NCBI RefSeq assembly: GCF_901709675.1
Contig: NC_051102.1
Location: 6,669,412-6,733,411, forward strand
Direction of reading: 5' to 3'
DNA: 64,000 nt
Source: Syngnathus acus
Taxonomy: Eukaryota > Chordata > Actinopteri > Syngnathiformes > Syngnathidae
The position numbers and the translations under genes are program-made. Below are positions 46,873-60,611 of the stretch, piece by piece; positions within the stretch are counted from its first letter, which is position 1; each line of letters opens with the position of its first letter. The notes under the pieces were generated by a model. The model saw only the letters and a program-made list of their open reading frames with translations. It was not told where the DNA came from and ran no database searches.

Positions 46873-47696
46873 TTGAATGTTAAATCATAAGACATGAAAA
46901 CATGTGGCACGCAAATATGTAAGTATACAACTCAGGTTTAATTTATGCATGAATGGATTTGGAGTGAAAACAAATCACCTGACCAGCGCAAATTAACAGA
47001 ACAAACTACCATCCATATGCTTCTGGTCTAACAGTTCTTTATCCATCCACTGACTGATTTTGTAGTCTTTCCTTCCACGTCCCATAAAATAAGTGATTTT
47101 TCCAACATAAAACATTTCTATCCCAAAAGGATGCTAAAAAAGAAATATTACATGTTTAAATAGTTTTACATTTATTTGACAAACTACTCATTTTTGTAGA
47201 ATATAATATTTATATTTTCATATTGTGAAAGGTAGAGGAGATATACAGGGCTCTGGACCTTTTTCGAATGGATATTTCAGATCATAGAAAAATATTTTTA
47301 AACAATATGCAAATGCAAAGCTGACCTTTTATTTCCCCTTCATGGTTGTAGACTGTGTGCATGCAAAGAAACAGATAGCTCAAATGCTACATGCTAATCC
47401 GTGATGATTGGAGTGGACATACGGAGTTGGATCGACACAGCAGACATGAGTAAGCACCTGATTGTCTTGGCGAGTGGAGATTCTGACGGCAATTTGGCTT
47501 TAATAAAGTCCTTCTCAAGATGGAAGCTGTACAGAAACATAAAAAGGTAAGGGATACATTCTCACAGCGTTTCAGCCAGGTCCATGTCGCAGGGCAGACG
47601 AACTTTCCATAAACTATACAACACATTCAAGCTTCGTCTTACAGCTTCACAAACACTCCCAGAGATGGCTTAGAATCCAGTGCACTGTTTCTGCAT

Positions 47697-47702
47697 TTTA
47701 TT
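47697..47702 (-). terminator. zfyve9 polyadenylation signal
   Basis: TTTATT on the plus strand (AATAAA on the zfyve9 strand), about 0.5 kb after the zfyve9 stop. With the vwa5b2 signal at 46,867 this leaves a gap of about 0.8 kb between the convergent genes. Confidence 0.45.
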
Positions 47703-47710
47703 TCATTTTT

Positions 47711-47743
47711 TTATATATATATATATAGATATATGTATATATT
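47711..47743. repeat. (TA)n microsatellite
   Basis: Imperfect TA repeat with interspersed G. A (GT)n-rich stretch follows at about 47,867-47,905. Both are in the zfyve9 3' UTR or flank. Confidence 0.85.
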
Positions 47744-48198
47744 TTTTACATCTTTGTGATTAAGACAACATCGAAACAGTGTTTGTCTCGCTTTTTCCCT
47801 CCAAACGGCTGATGAGTAATAAAGCATTGGAAACTGTAGTCTAATCATCAGCATTGTTGTGATTGTTTTGTGTGTGTGTTTGTGTATTTGTATGTGTGTG
47901 TGTGTAATCTCTGGAGGCTACAAGCTGCTTCTTCTGCCAACACACATACAAAATGTACATAGAGTCAATGCATGTGGTGATTGAGTGGTAAAGCTTTTGC
48001 GATGAAATCAACCCAAAAAAGCAGGCACTGAGCACCGGGTGCAAGAGGGGGGGGGGAAATAAAATAAAAAAGGGCATCTGGTGCATCTGCTGTAGTCAGC
48101 AAGATCCAAGTGCTTGGCCATAAGTCTTTGGAGCTACATGACGCCACCTGACAGTCAAATCGGACTCAACTCACATTTGGAAAAGCCACCTTGAGTTT

Positions 48199-51100
48199 TT
48201 AGGAGATGATCTCCAGGATGTAGAAAACCAGCTCCATGACCACAGGGCCCTCGCTGAGCAGGCAGGCTCCGCCGTGGATGACGGGAATTAGCGCGCTATC
48301 CAGGTCGCTCAGGTACGTAGGAGGAAGAGGCTGCCCGTTGCTCCCTGCCAGGTAACCCACCTGGGAAATGCATCGGATTACAATGGCTTTTAAAACGTGC
48401 ATTTCTCCTTGATTGAAATCACAAGCAATCACTCTGAGTAGTGTATGTGCACTAGCTCCAGTTCACCATGCCACCCTAAGGAGGAGAAAGACTATAGAAA
48501 AGAGAGGGATGGATGGATGTACTACCTGGTCTGAGTCGAGCGTGACGCGCAGGCCCAGCTTGGCCATGCCGTCCTCCTTGAGCAGCTTGAGGTGTGGGCA
48601 CAGCGCCATGCAGAAGGCCCGCGCCACGTTTTCTGTCAGGCGGCTGTGGTCGGCCGGGTCGCTCAGGCCGTTGGGCTGATCGTCGCTCTGGAGGAAAAAC
48701 ACCTAGCGTAGAGGAGTGAGGTTTTGTGTTTTTAATCAGACAAAAGACGAAGTAAAAATAGAGATACGCATTTTCATAGAATGCCTTCTGTCATCTATCC
48801 TTTTCTGTACCTCTGTCCAGCGGATCACTTTGCCGTTGGCCTTGAACTCGGAGCCGTGGAAAATCTTCACGCTGGCTATGGACTCCATCGACTTGCCGTC
48901 GATAGGACTGATAACGCTGAAATGTAGTAGTGTTGTTGATTTGGGGTTATTAGGTCATTATATGCGGGTATAAAGTACACTAATTAACTGACAATTAATT
49001 GATTTTTAAAAGAAGAAAAAAACAATGATCAACATTAGGCCTGTTTTCTAGCATGTTAAGAAACAAACCAATAACTGAATCATAAATTAATGTGTGCATG
49101 TTCTGCATTGTCAATCAAGGAAAAATATGCTGTTTTTGAATGAAGGAATGAAAATTGGAAGAAGAAAAAACATGTTTGCTTATTCATGGGAGACAAAGAG
49201 AAAAAAAAATATGTTTGCTTATTCATGGGAGACAAAGAGAAAAAAAAAATCAGGCCCTTCTGTGTGCCACTCTGTTGTCTTTGAAAAGACCCACGGTGGT
49301 CTCACCCCTTGTTGAAGTCATGGTCGTCATCTGTCCACTGGACATGCACCAAGTCCTGGTTGTCCTCTTGCTCTGCTTTACCGCATGTGATGGTGAAGTC
49401 CTTCATATCCTTCAGTGCTTGCCGTAGAGCGTCCATTGTGTCTGCCGTGATCTGGATCAATACACCATCTGAGAAAGGAGACGCAAGTAAGGCATGTCAT
49501 GAACAAACGAGTTTGGGTATAGGAAATAAATTAGCAATCCAACTTCTGTCATGTAAGAAAGTGATCATGCTGTGTAGCACGTATACACTCTATCCATTGT
49601 AAAGTTAAGTCTCGTGTCTCATTTGTCACGATGCAGCCCCACAAACAACACGATAATTTACCTTCTACAATGCTAGTTTTGGCCAAGAAGCCCGACGAAG
49701 CCTTCAGGGCTCCGCTGAACACGAAGAAACACGCGCCGGTCACTGAAAAGCAAGCAGACGTGATAAGTGAGCGTATGCGTAAAAGTCGGGATGAGGCGGT
49801 GTTTGTGTTTCGGGGACCTTTTCGCGGCTGATGATGGATGCTGATGGCCTGCGTCTGGTAGTTGCCGTCGTCGTTCTGCACGCACACCAAGTGCGAGTCG
49901 GCACGCTCGTTGAAGCACGCGCCCATTGCCAGCACGTGCTCGTTGGACTTGTTCATGGCCTTCATCAGCTGCAAAGACACGCACACACACTCCGATTAAT
50001 AACTACAGTCAAACCATCAAAAGGCGCCGAGGAGACAGATCACAGCAGAACGCTCGCTCGTTTTTAAATCCCGTCAGATTAGCTGAATTCTTGCGAGGCA
50101 GACTAAAATGTGTAAATGTGGAGGCTTTATGGGGTGAAAAGAGGCTGTGTCATGTGATTCAAAGCTGCCAGCAATGGGAAAATCTGCAGAATGCAAACTG
50201 AACAATTCATACCATGGTATAAAGAATATGAAATAAAAAAAATAGTGCTATCAATTATTTCTTCAAAAAATCCTGAAATATTTTATGAATAAAGCAAGCA
50301 TGGCAGGTGTTCATATGTTAACATGACTTTTTGGCTCTTAATTGCATTGAGTCAGGCTGACCTCGTTGTAGCGGTTGCTGGGGATCTTGATGCTTGTCTT
50401 CTTCACCGCCATGTCCACCACCAAGCCTTTGACCATCGGCAGCGAGTACTGGTAGTTGCGAAAGTCCTGTGGGACACATTGGCACGACGTGAGGACACAA
50501 ATTGTATCGCAGCAGTCTGGCACGGCGTCGTCAATGAGTGAACATGAAGTCTTACAGCCAGCAGATTCATGATGGTGTGACCAGTCTCGCCAAAGAGCGG
50601 CTTCCGGAAGCGCACGCTGAACAGCGGGCACGGGTAAACTGCAACAAATTCAACCGTTGTCGTACACGGACTTACTAAAGTTGTCATTAGTAATGTGTCA
50701 AATTGCCCTCACATCGGTACTCGGCGCCCAGCCGCAGCATGAGGCGGATGGGGAAGACCTTGGCCCAGGGTGTTTCCCATTTCTGGATGAGTACGCCGAA
50801 GAGGAAAGGCGGGTTGGGCAGCAGTAGGTCCTGCAGGGACTGGAAGGTGGGGTTTACGTAGAGGAAGCCGCCGTGCTCCCTGCTGCCCAGGAAGCTCTGC
50901 GTGAAGAAGGAGTGGCTCAGGTGGCCCAGCACGTTGCCTGGAGGAAGAATTTCGGATTATAGATAACCAAGGAAGAAAACACAAAATCTCTTCCTCTGTC
51001 TTTAGCCTTCTCATTGCTGATGTCTTACCGCCGAGGGCCTCCTGGTAGAGCTGCACAAAGTGTTTGAAGATGTCCTTTGGGATGGTCTTCTCGTCAGGTA

Positions 51101-54100
51101 GACACTGGAGCAGAACCACAACCTCGGCCTGGCCTACGGCATGCATACCCTTTGTTGTCATGTACCAGCACTTCCTGTTGACATCTGACCAAAGAGGAAG
51201 AAGGATCTCAGTGGCTTGTTTACGTCGTGGTGTGTAGTGTTACCTGTTTTGCTTGAAAAAGAAATAAGTAATGTTCTGTTTTTCAGAAATGTCTGTGACT
51301 AAATTGTCCTCCACTTCTGGAATGACTTATGATGCAAAGCGCCGACTCACAGTTGACAAGCTTGACCATGGCGAGCAGGTTAGCATTGAGAACAAAGACC
51401 AGAGGGTCAGGGCCTCCCTCCTCCAGCTGCTGCATGAGGACCATCGCCGACGGACGCTCCTCCACTGCATAGTCTGAACGCGGGGCGGGGTGAGAGTGTA
51501 ATGTCGCGTCAAAAAAAGTAGGCCAGGACTCAGTATAAAGTGTGAGAGTTCAGGTGGGTAAAAGCATCAGGACATACTCCACTTATTGGAGCGGTGGGAT
51601 GTTAAATCTCTGATGTCACAATTTTGACAGCCATAATGTGACCTCCAAAGGTCTTTGTGTACCCCATTTTGATTCATAACAGTGGAAAAATGGCAACTTT
51701 CACAAGCTGTCTAAAAGAATTCTGTCCAAATACTTTTGTCCATCCAGTGAGAAACACGACCGTGTTGACTGCATGGCAACATAAAAGCACATAGAGGACA
51801 CATGCATCATTGAGGAGATAGCAGGTGGCGGTGGGACGGTGAGGATGAGGGCAAGCACCTGTGATGTGGCCTCCCGTACCTCCTTTGACTCCGGTGGAGA
51901 TGAGGATGGGAGGGAGTCCGTCCTCGGGGATCAAGCTGAGGGCACTGCCCAGCGGACTGCCCAGCGGACCCATAGGGGCGGGCACCGCCTTGATGAGAGA
52001 CAAAGAGAGAGGGGGGGGGGCTATAAGGCGTGAACACACTGCGAAGAATAATCTTTGAAATGGCTGTAGGAGATTTTGACTTGACACCAGTGATAGGCAC
52101 AACTTTTTTTTTTTTTTACCTCGACACCATCCGATCCCGAGGTTTTGTTTGCATTCGTTGAGAGCACAGGAGCTTTCGGGGACTCTGCCTCGTCGCCATT
52201 TGGTAGGACGCCGTCCGCAAACCACACCCTTCTCTGCTCCCGTGTAACAGATCCTGAACAAGATCAACAATCATTTTTTGCGTTGGCGCCCACATTTGAC
52301 CATTCAGTGCGCTGTGAATGTTCTGCCGTTCGAATCGAAGGTCTTACCCTCGTTGCCAGGCGGCTTGAGGACACCCACCGGCACCATGACGGTAGGCGGC
52401 GGCGAGCCGAGCACGCCCGAGGCCTGGGCCTGTTGCAGGGGGGGGATGGTGGAGCAGTATTCGGCCGGGTTGTTGGGGTTGGGACTCTGATTGTTGCCGA
52501 CCGTGACCTGAGAATCCGACAGCGTCGGAGCTGAGGGTTGAGGGTACAGCCATCGTGAGTTATTACTGCAGTGGACAACAATGAACCTCATTCACCATTC
52601 AGAGTCACACATGTCGTTAAATCCTGCTTTTAAGACGATTAGCGCATTCACACAGGCTTTCCAACATAGAAGGGTCGGGTTCGGCTCGTATTATTAGGAG
52701 TAAGAGTAGCTTTTGATGTGACACCAGAACATAAGGTGAGCAGTGATTAATATCGAACTTGAAACGGAACCCACTGTGACACGTACATAATATAATGCTA
52801 TTGCTGTTATTATGAGTTTGCCTCACATGTGGATAAATTAAGCCCGTTGGGAACGGCTTCAAACGATGTTCCGCGCTCACCGCTGGTTAGGCCCGAATGA
52901 CAGGTGACGCAGACGCGAGCCTCCTTCCCGTCCATGTATCCCAGTTTGCATCTCAGGCCGCAGCACGTGGCACAGAACACCTGCCATGGCAGAGAAAGCA
53001 CAAGTTGTAGTTTCAAGAGGTTTGCAAGGTCACGGATGAGGCAAGTGGATGTGTCAGCCTATTGTGGGTCAGTGGCATAGAGTGGGTTTGTTTACTGCTG
53101 TGGGAAATTGCAGAGCAGATAGAATATTTCTTTCCAAGTGCGGTGTCAGCGACCACATGTCCGTGCCAACAGTGCTGTGCAGACACACTGCTGCACATGT
53201 GCGTGTGTAGACAAACATTTAATCATTTGATTCACATCATTCATTTGATTAAAAATTGATATTTCAACTAAAGTTTTCAGCAAATATACCCCGCCAAAGC
53301 CTTGGAAAACAAATCAGCAACTACTTTTTATTTTGCAGTGATTCCGAGGACACACTGAGAGGTCTCAGGGAGAAATAATTTCTCTCTGACACTTTTTAAA
53401 GAGGAGGGTCAAGACACAAAGGAGGCTGACATAAATCCTCACTCTCAAGACAATGTTGACGACAGACCAAAGCTACAGAAAGAAGAAACAACGCTGAGGC
53501 CTTGAGTTGGTTTCCTTGGCAATGGGAACAAGGTCATTTTCTTGAATGCTTCACTCGATTTCGTTCCATCTTTGAACTGATATTGTGGTTATTTCTACTT
53601 TCATTTGCACAGTGTTGGATGACAGCGCACGGTGTCCGATGATACCGAGCCGCAAATAAAACAAAAGGACCTGTCTGAAAACATTTCACCTCTTGACTGC
53701 TTTGTATTCCAAGTGTCTGTCTTCCAAACTCTCTATTCATGACTGCATTAGCTTTGTTTAGAGACGGACTTTGGCGTGTTCTGACCCCCCTTCCCTTCTT
53801 ACCTTGCCACAGGCCCTGCAGTGGTGCCTCCTCTTGGTGAAAGTGAACTTGGCGTCGCACCTCATGCAAGCGGGGGCCTGCGCGTCGGGCACCCACACGG
53901 GAGCCACCTCGCCCAGCGAGCTTGGGGACTTCCCGCCGATGGAACCGTGTTGATGTCCCGCCTGAAGGTCGTTGTCCGGACTCTGCGAGCACAACGCGAG
54001 AGGGGAATTCGGGAGGACCTCGACGCCGTTCACCGCCAAAGTCGCCTCGGTCCCGCCGGGCGTCGTTTCGGGCGGCGTCGCCCTGCGGCCGTCCAGGTTC

Positions 54101-55817
54101 TTGTTCTTGCTACTGAGCTGATTCTGCACCTGACCCGCTAGAGGCTGCGGGATTTGGAGTTTGAGGCTGACGGGCTGCTTGGGTCGCGCCCCGCCATATG
54201 GGACGCTGACCGGCTGCAGACGGCTGTTCAGTTTCGTTCGAATACCGCCTGACGCCGCCACGTCAGCGCTCTCCTGCTTGCTCTCCTCCATCTCTTTCTC
54301 CTCTGTCACAGAGTCTTCCTTGGAGGGCACGGGCGAGGGAGAGAACCTCTCCTCCGCTTCATCGTCCAGTACGTTTAGGCGGCTCCCGTCCTCGGGTTGC
54401 AAGCCGTTGGGAAGGAGCTGCTCAGACTCAAGTCGAGACACGGAGCAACAACCCGCCGCACCATTCAGAAGACTTTCTACCAGCTCGCCACTGTGTCTTA
54501 CTTGCTCAAAGTCCGGCGAACAGCCTTCTCCGTTCAATGTCGTGGGCTCCACGTGCGGATGAACTTTCTCGGCGGGAGCCCCTTCTTGCTCTAGTCCCAC
54601 CTCGAAGGTGAAGCGGGACGCGGCGGAGGCGTCCCCTCGCTGCTCCTCGCAGGCCGTGACGGGCGGCGGCGACCGGCTGTCCGTCCCCACCAATTTGCCG
54701 ATGTTGGGCTGAGGCAGGGGCGGGCTGTGGACATCGGCCGGCTCGCCGCCCGTTGGTCTTTTGCGATCCGGGAAGGTCTTGAGCGGCTGCGGACTCTCCA
54801 GGGGGCTGAAGTCAGCGTGGGCCAGGGCGGGGTTTAGCGAGAGCAGGTGGGCAGGTGGGGCCAGAATCTGAGTCCACTTGGCGTCCGTGAGAAGAGGAGA
54901 GTCGGTCTCATCTGGCACAAGAGGAGAATGACATGTTTAGTGTTTGGGAACCCGTTTATCATATTTAGTACATTTTCATACACAATTTTTAATAGCGTAT
55001 AACAGAACATATTTTTTGTTATTAAGAACAACAGCGATAGTACAACAGCAATAAAGTCTTTTTCCGTCATTTTGCATGGCTTACTTTTGTTTATTCTGCA
55101 CCATTATTGAAGTTTACATTTCAAGACAAGTTTAAAAAGTAACAAAAGAAGCTCGTGTTACCTCATTTCTTTAACACCATCCTTCAATGCAGACATTAGA
55201 TAGGTAACACTGTCACGAACCAAAACAGCAGCACTTAAGTAAAGGGATCGCGCTGACGCTCGAAATGCTTCCTAAATTCATTTGGTGTTTATTCGAGGCA
55301 ACGCTCGGTCATGTCAGCGTAACTGCTGCTCTCCTCCCCAGACTGGAATGTGAGCTTGGCTGCTTTTGTTGTTGCTGCGGCAACACACACACACACACAC
55401 ACAGAAGCACAGGCGTATTCCAAATATTGTGAACGTGTGAATCAGCAGCTTTCCTGTCACAATTGCTCGAATTAAGCAGAATTAAACATGGATGTCACTC
55501 CTTGATGCGAAAGTGTGTCTAAGCCCGAGGGAATTTCTTAATTAGTTCTTTGGCCTGATTGCCCAACCTCCATCTTGTCATCCGAGAAGGCAGTAATAAA
55601 GTTGTTAGATGAGATGGGCATTAAATGGCAAACATGAATTTAATAAATTGTTCAAAAAACGATGTGCCAACAAACACACACTGAGCATGTATCTGAATGC
55701 TTTCAACTCCTGATTCGTGAGCCGATTAATTCATCGACTGTGCTCACCTTCGTTCTGCTCAAACTCGTCTAACACCTTGTCCAGGTTGAAGGCCTCTGCT
55801 TGAAAATAATTCTCCAT
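48199..55817 (-). CDS. zfyve9: SARA: FYVE-domain endosomal adaptor for Smad2/3 signalling
   Basis: Seventeen coding exons in transcript order: 55817-55748, 54911-53803, 52980-52881, 52530-52348, 52253-52120, 51988-51880, 51473-51351, 51184-51029, 50937-50713, 50638-50556, 50466-50362, 49968-49818, 49742-49662, 49468-49306, 48916-48811, 48702-48526, 48360-48199; 1078 residues (human about 1425, the difference being mostly in the disordered N-terminal half). [20 protein letters not shown] matches the human start. The FYVE finger lies at about 372-425 with [11 protein letters not shown] and eight zinc-binding Cys. A Smad-binding region ([16 protein letters not shown]), a PP1-docking motif R-V-W-F (496-499) and a conserved C-terminal domain ([20 protein letters not shown]) follow. 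SARA binds PI3P on early endosomes and presents Smad2/3 to the TGF-beta receptor. Noncoding exons end at about 55,957 and 59,176; an acceptor at about 55,850 precedes the ATG. Confidence 0.96.
49172..49249. repeat. 39-bp tandem duplication in a zfyve9 intron
   Basis: Two nearly identical head-to-tail copies (starting ATGTTTGCTTATTCATGGGA at 49,172 and 49,211), each ending in an A-rich run, in the intron between coding exons 14 and 15. Confidence 0.85.
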
Positions 55818-56440
55818 GGATCAGGAAGCTCCTCCTCCTCTGCAGCCAGCCTGAACCTTTGGGGAACGACCAATGGGCATCAGTGAGAAATCTGCCATCG
55901 TCCTTCACACCAGTGATTATGATTTTGCGTGCGTATACGCAAGTGCGTTGACTGACCTGCACGGAGGTCCTCCTCAGCAGTCGCGGGCCGTTTGTGATCC
56001 AAGCATGCTTCCCCTCTCAGTGAACACTTGAGCCGCTATGGCAGGCGTCCACGCCTTGTTAAAGGGGAGAGAAAAAAATCTTATACATTGTTGTACTCTA
56101 TGTCACGCTTTTTACAATATTTTTTCTTTTATACCCAATATCTTTTTTTCGAAATATTTTTGGATTACTCGTCAAATATTTCATGGCCTTCTGTGTGTGT
56201 TTTCGGCAATTGTATTGTATTTTTGGTCTATTGTGTTTTTTTTTTAGAGCTATTTTCTTGTAATAAGCATTACTTTGAATCTTGTTTGATTGTGAAAGTG
56301 TAGCTAATATTTGACTTCTGACCTGTGCTATTCCTTAATGCATTTTCTTATTTTTATCAACACTGTCACAAAACTGATACTTGTTTTTGTTTGTGCACTT
56401 GTCTGTCTGTAATTTATCCATTTTTACATGTTTCTTGTAT

Positions 56441-56518
56441 TCTTGCACTCTCGTACGCTGCTGTGACAAGAAAATTTCCCCACTGTGGAATAAATAAAGT
56501 TATATCTAATCTAATCTC
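56441..56518 (+). mobile_element. 3' tail of a LINE retrotransposon
   Basis: The tail CTGCTGTGACAAGAAAATTT, then CCCCACTGTGG, AATAAATAAAG and repeated TCTAA units is a common fish LINE 3' end. The AT-rich DNA from about 56,080 may be more of the same copy, but no reverse-transcriptase frame is present. It lies in a 5' intron of zfyve9. Confidence 0.6.
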
Positions 56519-56778
56519 ACATCTGTTCATCTCATGGGAGACGCTGGTCCGGTGCTGGAAGGTCAAGCTTCCAAGAACAGTTCATTTCATCCAAGAGTGG
56601 CTAACTCGCGTGTGTGCTGCTCGGTCGATCGCACATGCGACATGAGTTTGAGCGGGATTAGCTGGCAAAATGAGCAGAGTTGGCTCATTTTTCCGCTCAG
56701 TTAAAGATGCCATGTAGCGCGTACACTTATCACGCACACTGCTGCACAAACATCCACGCTCGACTGACTGTCAATCAG

Positions 56779-56866
56779 CACACACACACACAAACACACA
56801 CACGAGTGTGATTATAATCCTGGAAAAGGAAATGTGCGCACACAGACACACACACACACACACAAA
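56779..56866. repeat. Cluster of (CA)n microsatellites
   Basis: Two CA runs (about 56,779-56,803 and 56,841-56,866) in the first-intron region of zfyve9. Another CA run lies at about 55,382-55,402. Confidence 0.85.
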
Positions 56867-58789
56867 TGCCGCACGTACACACTCGAACGTATATATATAT
56901 ACACAGGCTACAAAAAAGGCCGCACACACACACATTAAGATTTAATTTACCCGGAGAGGTCCTGAATAATGCCTGCTTTTATTTTTCGACGTTAACGCAC
57001 ATATGACATCAAATTACATGCTGTCGACGTTCATCTGGAGTAGCAGCAACCCCTTGAAAATGACAAGATAGAGTACACGACTTCACTCTCAGCTAGTTTG
57101 CTGTCAAAAAAAGACTAACGCAACAAGCATACATCCACCGTATGTCATGACACGATTCCTCCAGACAGCGTTACTACTTAGCTGGCTACAAAACTGACAA
57201 GAGATTCTTTCACGCAGAGATCCTGCAAAATTGCTTCACCAATGAAGACTTTCACACAAGGTGGGAGTTGGGATATTGTCACAACTATGTCTGCAAACAA
57301 TGAGATGGCTTTACTGCCAGTGTGATCTATAAACTAGTTGTTGGATAAAAGACATTGGGGGCAAGGGAAGCAAGTGTAAGGTGTTAAATTTCACACCTTT
57401 GTGCCCACATTGCAGAATTCACTCAGACACATTTCTTGCAAAATTGGTAGATGGAATGAACATTTTTTGGAGTAGTTGCTGAAGCCTATCATCTAGATTA
57501 TTCAAAAAATGAGTGCATTTTTTTTTTTTAACAAGTGCCAAGAGCAGGTGCTTGTTTGAGCTAGTGGCTATGTGTGCATGAGCCTGATGCTTAACTTTCT
57601 TTAAACTCATTTTCCACATATGACATCATTATGGGAGTGAAGGAAATCACATTGTAAATTAGAGGACTTGCTATATGCTGACGTGGACGGCTCCAAAATA
57701 GCTTCTTCCTGCTTTATTTTCTGGGCGGGTGCGCTCTATTTTTAATTTCTGCTGAATTATTTACAAGCGCAGCGCTGCATGTTGTCGAGTCGTGACAAGA
57801 AAACTTCCTTCGGATGACTTTCGAGAAACACTTCCGGTTTTTGTTTTATGTCCTCCAGGAATGCGGACCCGCTTTTCACCCCCCGTCCCGACCAATGGAG
57901 CCTCGCACATCTTGGCAAAACTACAGCGAGCGCTTCCTGTCTCTGAGAATGGGGTGACATCACTTTCTAACCAAGTCACTGCCGCCCGACTGAGTGACAC
58001 ACTATGACGTCATTGTTTCCACCAAATACTTCTGCAATACACTTGAATGCAAAACAAAATGTCATCTGTTGATTCCATTAATCGATTCTAGAAACATTTG
58101 GTTGTGACAGAAAGCCCTACAGCATACCGCTGGAGTTGGAATGTTGCTGTGTCGACTTCCATGTGACAATGAAACAGAAAGGAAAACAATCCAGCTATTA
58201 CCGGTGGTGCGCATGGGGCTTCAGTTCCTTCAAATGTCTCTTTGCTGAGTTCTGTGAGAAAGGCACAAGCGGAGACAGGCTGGATATTCTTTTATTACTC
58301 CGATTCTGCTAATTTTTGGGAATCTCCTTGTGAAAGAGTCTCCTGATACTGCTTCCGAAGTTGTAAAATGGTCAGGTCGACTTCCATGTCAATGACCATA
58401 CGGAAAAAGGTAGGAAGTGCCAACTTTTCTCGGCTGTGTGAAAGGGGCTTAAAGGTAAAAACAGACTTCTTCTTAACTTGGATTATTACCCCATAAAAAG
58501 CCCCTGAGGGTTAAATACAGGTGATACTACTAATAGACTGACACTAGAACAGTGTGGTTTTGAAACTACGTCCGACATGTTAGAACCAGTTTCGGAGATT
58601 TTCTTTTTTTAATCTTAACTCGTTGAATTAATTAGCTTAAGGTGCTAACTGCGTTTGGAAGTCCGTCCAATACTTAACTTGTCCAGTGTTCCTGTTTGTT
58701 TTGTGCTGAAACACAGTATCGCCTCACGGAGTTAGTAGGCAGGCTGCGTCAAAAAAAAAAAAAAAAAAAGAAGCAAAATTAAACGCTAT

Positions 58790-59400
58790 TTTTAGCCTCC
58801 GAGACTCCAACGTTCAGCGGAGCTGAGAACGCCGAGTGACCGCGTCGACCCGCCGCTCGGACGGACGGCCACCGAGTCGGTGCACGTCACCCAGAACGAA
58901 CCGAAGAAAATACTCCAACTATGTAATTTAAAATCCCCATAACTAATGTTATCCCAGATTTTAAATGTACATATTCGGTGAATATTTTGCCGAGGCTTGG
59001 TCGTATGTTGCGTAAATGCTAATAAGCTAGCTAAAACACCGCGACACCGCCGCGACCCGCTCGGACTCCCGCGGCCGTCGGCGCCGCTGCAATGGCGGGG
59101 CAAGGTCGGAGCAACGTAGCGTAAAAAAAAAAAAAACGGACATTCCTCGGGAACAAATGGAGGGAACTCACTCACCACTGCCACCACGGGAATCCTCATC
59201 GCAACGGAGGAGGAGGAAGAGAAGGAGGAGGCGACCCCTCGTCGTTGTCCGTCATAACTAATCGGCCTTCCCGGGCTACTTTTGCTCCGATAGTGTCCTC
59301 CTCCTCTTGGCGTCAGACTGCAGCGGCTACGGGGAGGGGTGGTAGAGGGGGATGAGGCTAGTGTGTCCACTGGGAACCCAGCTGGGCCGAGCCTCAACAC
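58790..59400 (-). promoter_or_regulatory. zfyve9 CpG-island promoter and noncoding first exon
   Basis: A CpG-rich block sharply distinct from its surroundings, with a strong minus-strand donor at 59,176/59,175 (GTGAGT). It is read as the first noncoding exon of zfyve9, spliced over about 3.3 kb towards the exon holding the ATG. No TATA box. The open frame of about 200 residues across it on the minus strand is Ser/Arg/Pro-rich and typical of unselected GC-rich DNA. Confidence 0.6.
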
Positions 59401-60327
59401 GCCACAGTCGGCAGTTCCACCATATATTATTTTTTAAAATGTGACATTTAATTGGGCGTCTCTAGGTCCAAATAAAACAGCTACAGTGGGGAAGCAATGA
59501 TATCTTTTCTTAAAGTGGTACGTCATCTCACGAGTGAACCGAGATGCACGATTTTTCAACACACGAGTTTTTGGGATGGTCTTGAGTTGCGAGCTAAAAT
59601 TGAGTTCCCAAAGATGGACGTGGCGGCGAATTTTACATCACAAGCAGTAGCCAATTGCTTTTTTTTTTCAGCCGTTTATTGCCATTCCCAGTGGAAATTT
59701 TTAGCAAAACAAATATGACAGAATTTTGCGTTTTTGGCTTGTTCTTAAAATAGCTCACCAGTGATGGGACATTAAATTTCCTTGCAATTTTGTAGGAATG
59801 ATCATTTCATAATGTAAACACTTGCAGACATTTTTAGAAATTGTGTTGCATAGGTATCTGTCCCCTACCTTATTTAATATTTAAATTGTTATTTTTTGCA
59901 CAATGTTAACAGTCTGCACAAAATTATAATAACGTATTAACTTAAAATGTAATAGTTTATTGTTCGCTATATCAAACTGGTAGCCAAGAAGTTGCTCCCA
60001 CTTTGAAAATGGTTATCACACTAGAAATAAACCTTTAAACATAGAGTAGTTTTTTTAAATACGAACTAATGTAACCTCTCATTTTATACAGTATATTTGT
60101 TTATGGCAATTTTACTTTGACTAGTTAAATAGAGTTGTGATTAAAAATGTTATCTGTAATTATTAGTGGTTTATTATACATTACTATATACTATATTTTA
60201 CTATTTTTATACTTGAAAATGTTGAAAAGATTAAAAAAAATGAGTTGGAGGAAGCAAAAATGATGTAGGGATCCATTTCCCCTTGGGAAATAAAATGCAG
60301 AAAACAGCAACATTCCCCAAAAAAAAC
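59401..60327. other. AT-rich intergenic interval, no gene seen
   Basis: AT-rich DNA between the zfyve9 promoter and the 3' end of btf3l4. No exon, RNA gene or identifiable repeat family was recognised. Confidence 0.5.
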
Positions 60328-60333
60328 TTTATT
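60328..60333 (-). terminator. btf3l4 polyadenylation signal
   Basis: TTTATT on the plus strand (AATAAA on the btf3l4 strand), about 280 nt after the stop codon. Confidence 0.55.
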
Positions 60334-60611
60334 AAATCATTTCCAGCCACTACATGTAAACTGAATTCTTTATTGTCACCTTTCATAAAGCATCTCTTAA
60401 ATATGAGCCACGTAGACAGCGCTGATTTAAAGCCGTTTGAGTCCTTCAGGTGTTGACTGGGGCGTCCGCAATCAAAAGGTGTTATGTAAAGATCTTTTTT
60501 TGACAATGAGGATGCGCTGCACCTTGAACAACCGTCTCTACGCACGAGGAAAGCCTCTGAGCGAGTGAACGACAGATTAAAAAAAGAAAACGGTTGGCGG
60601 CGGGAAAGGGA

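Noticed and set aside
48413-48679. Plus-strand frames opposite zfyve9 exons
   Set aside because: They are antisense reflections of conserved zfyve9 coding sequence and have no features of their own.
58792-59400. 202-codon minus-strand frame at the zfyve9 first exon
   Set aside because: Ser/Pro/Arg/Gly composition typical of CpG islands, no known domain, and a good splice donor interrupts it.
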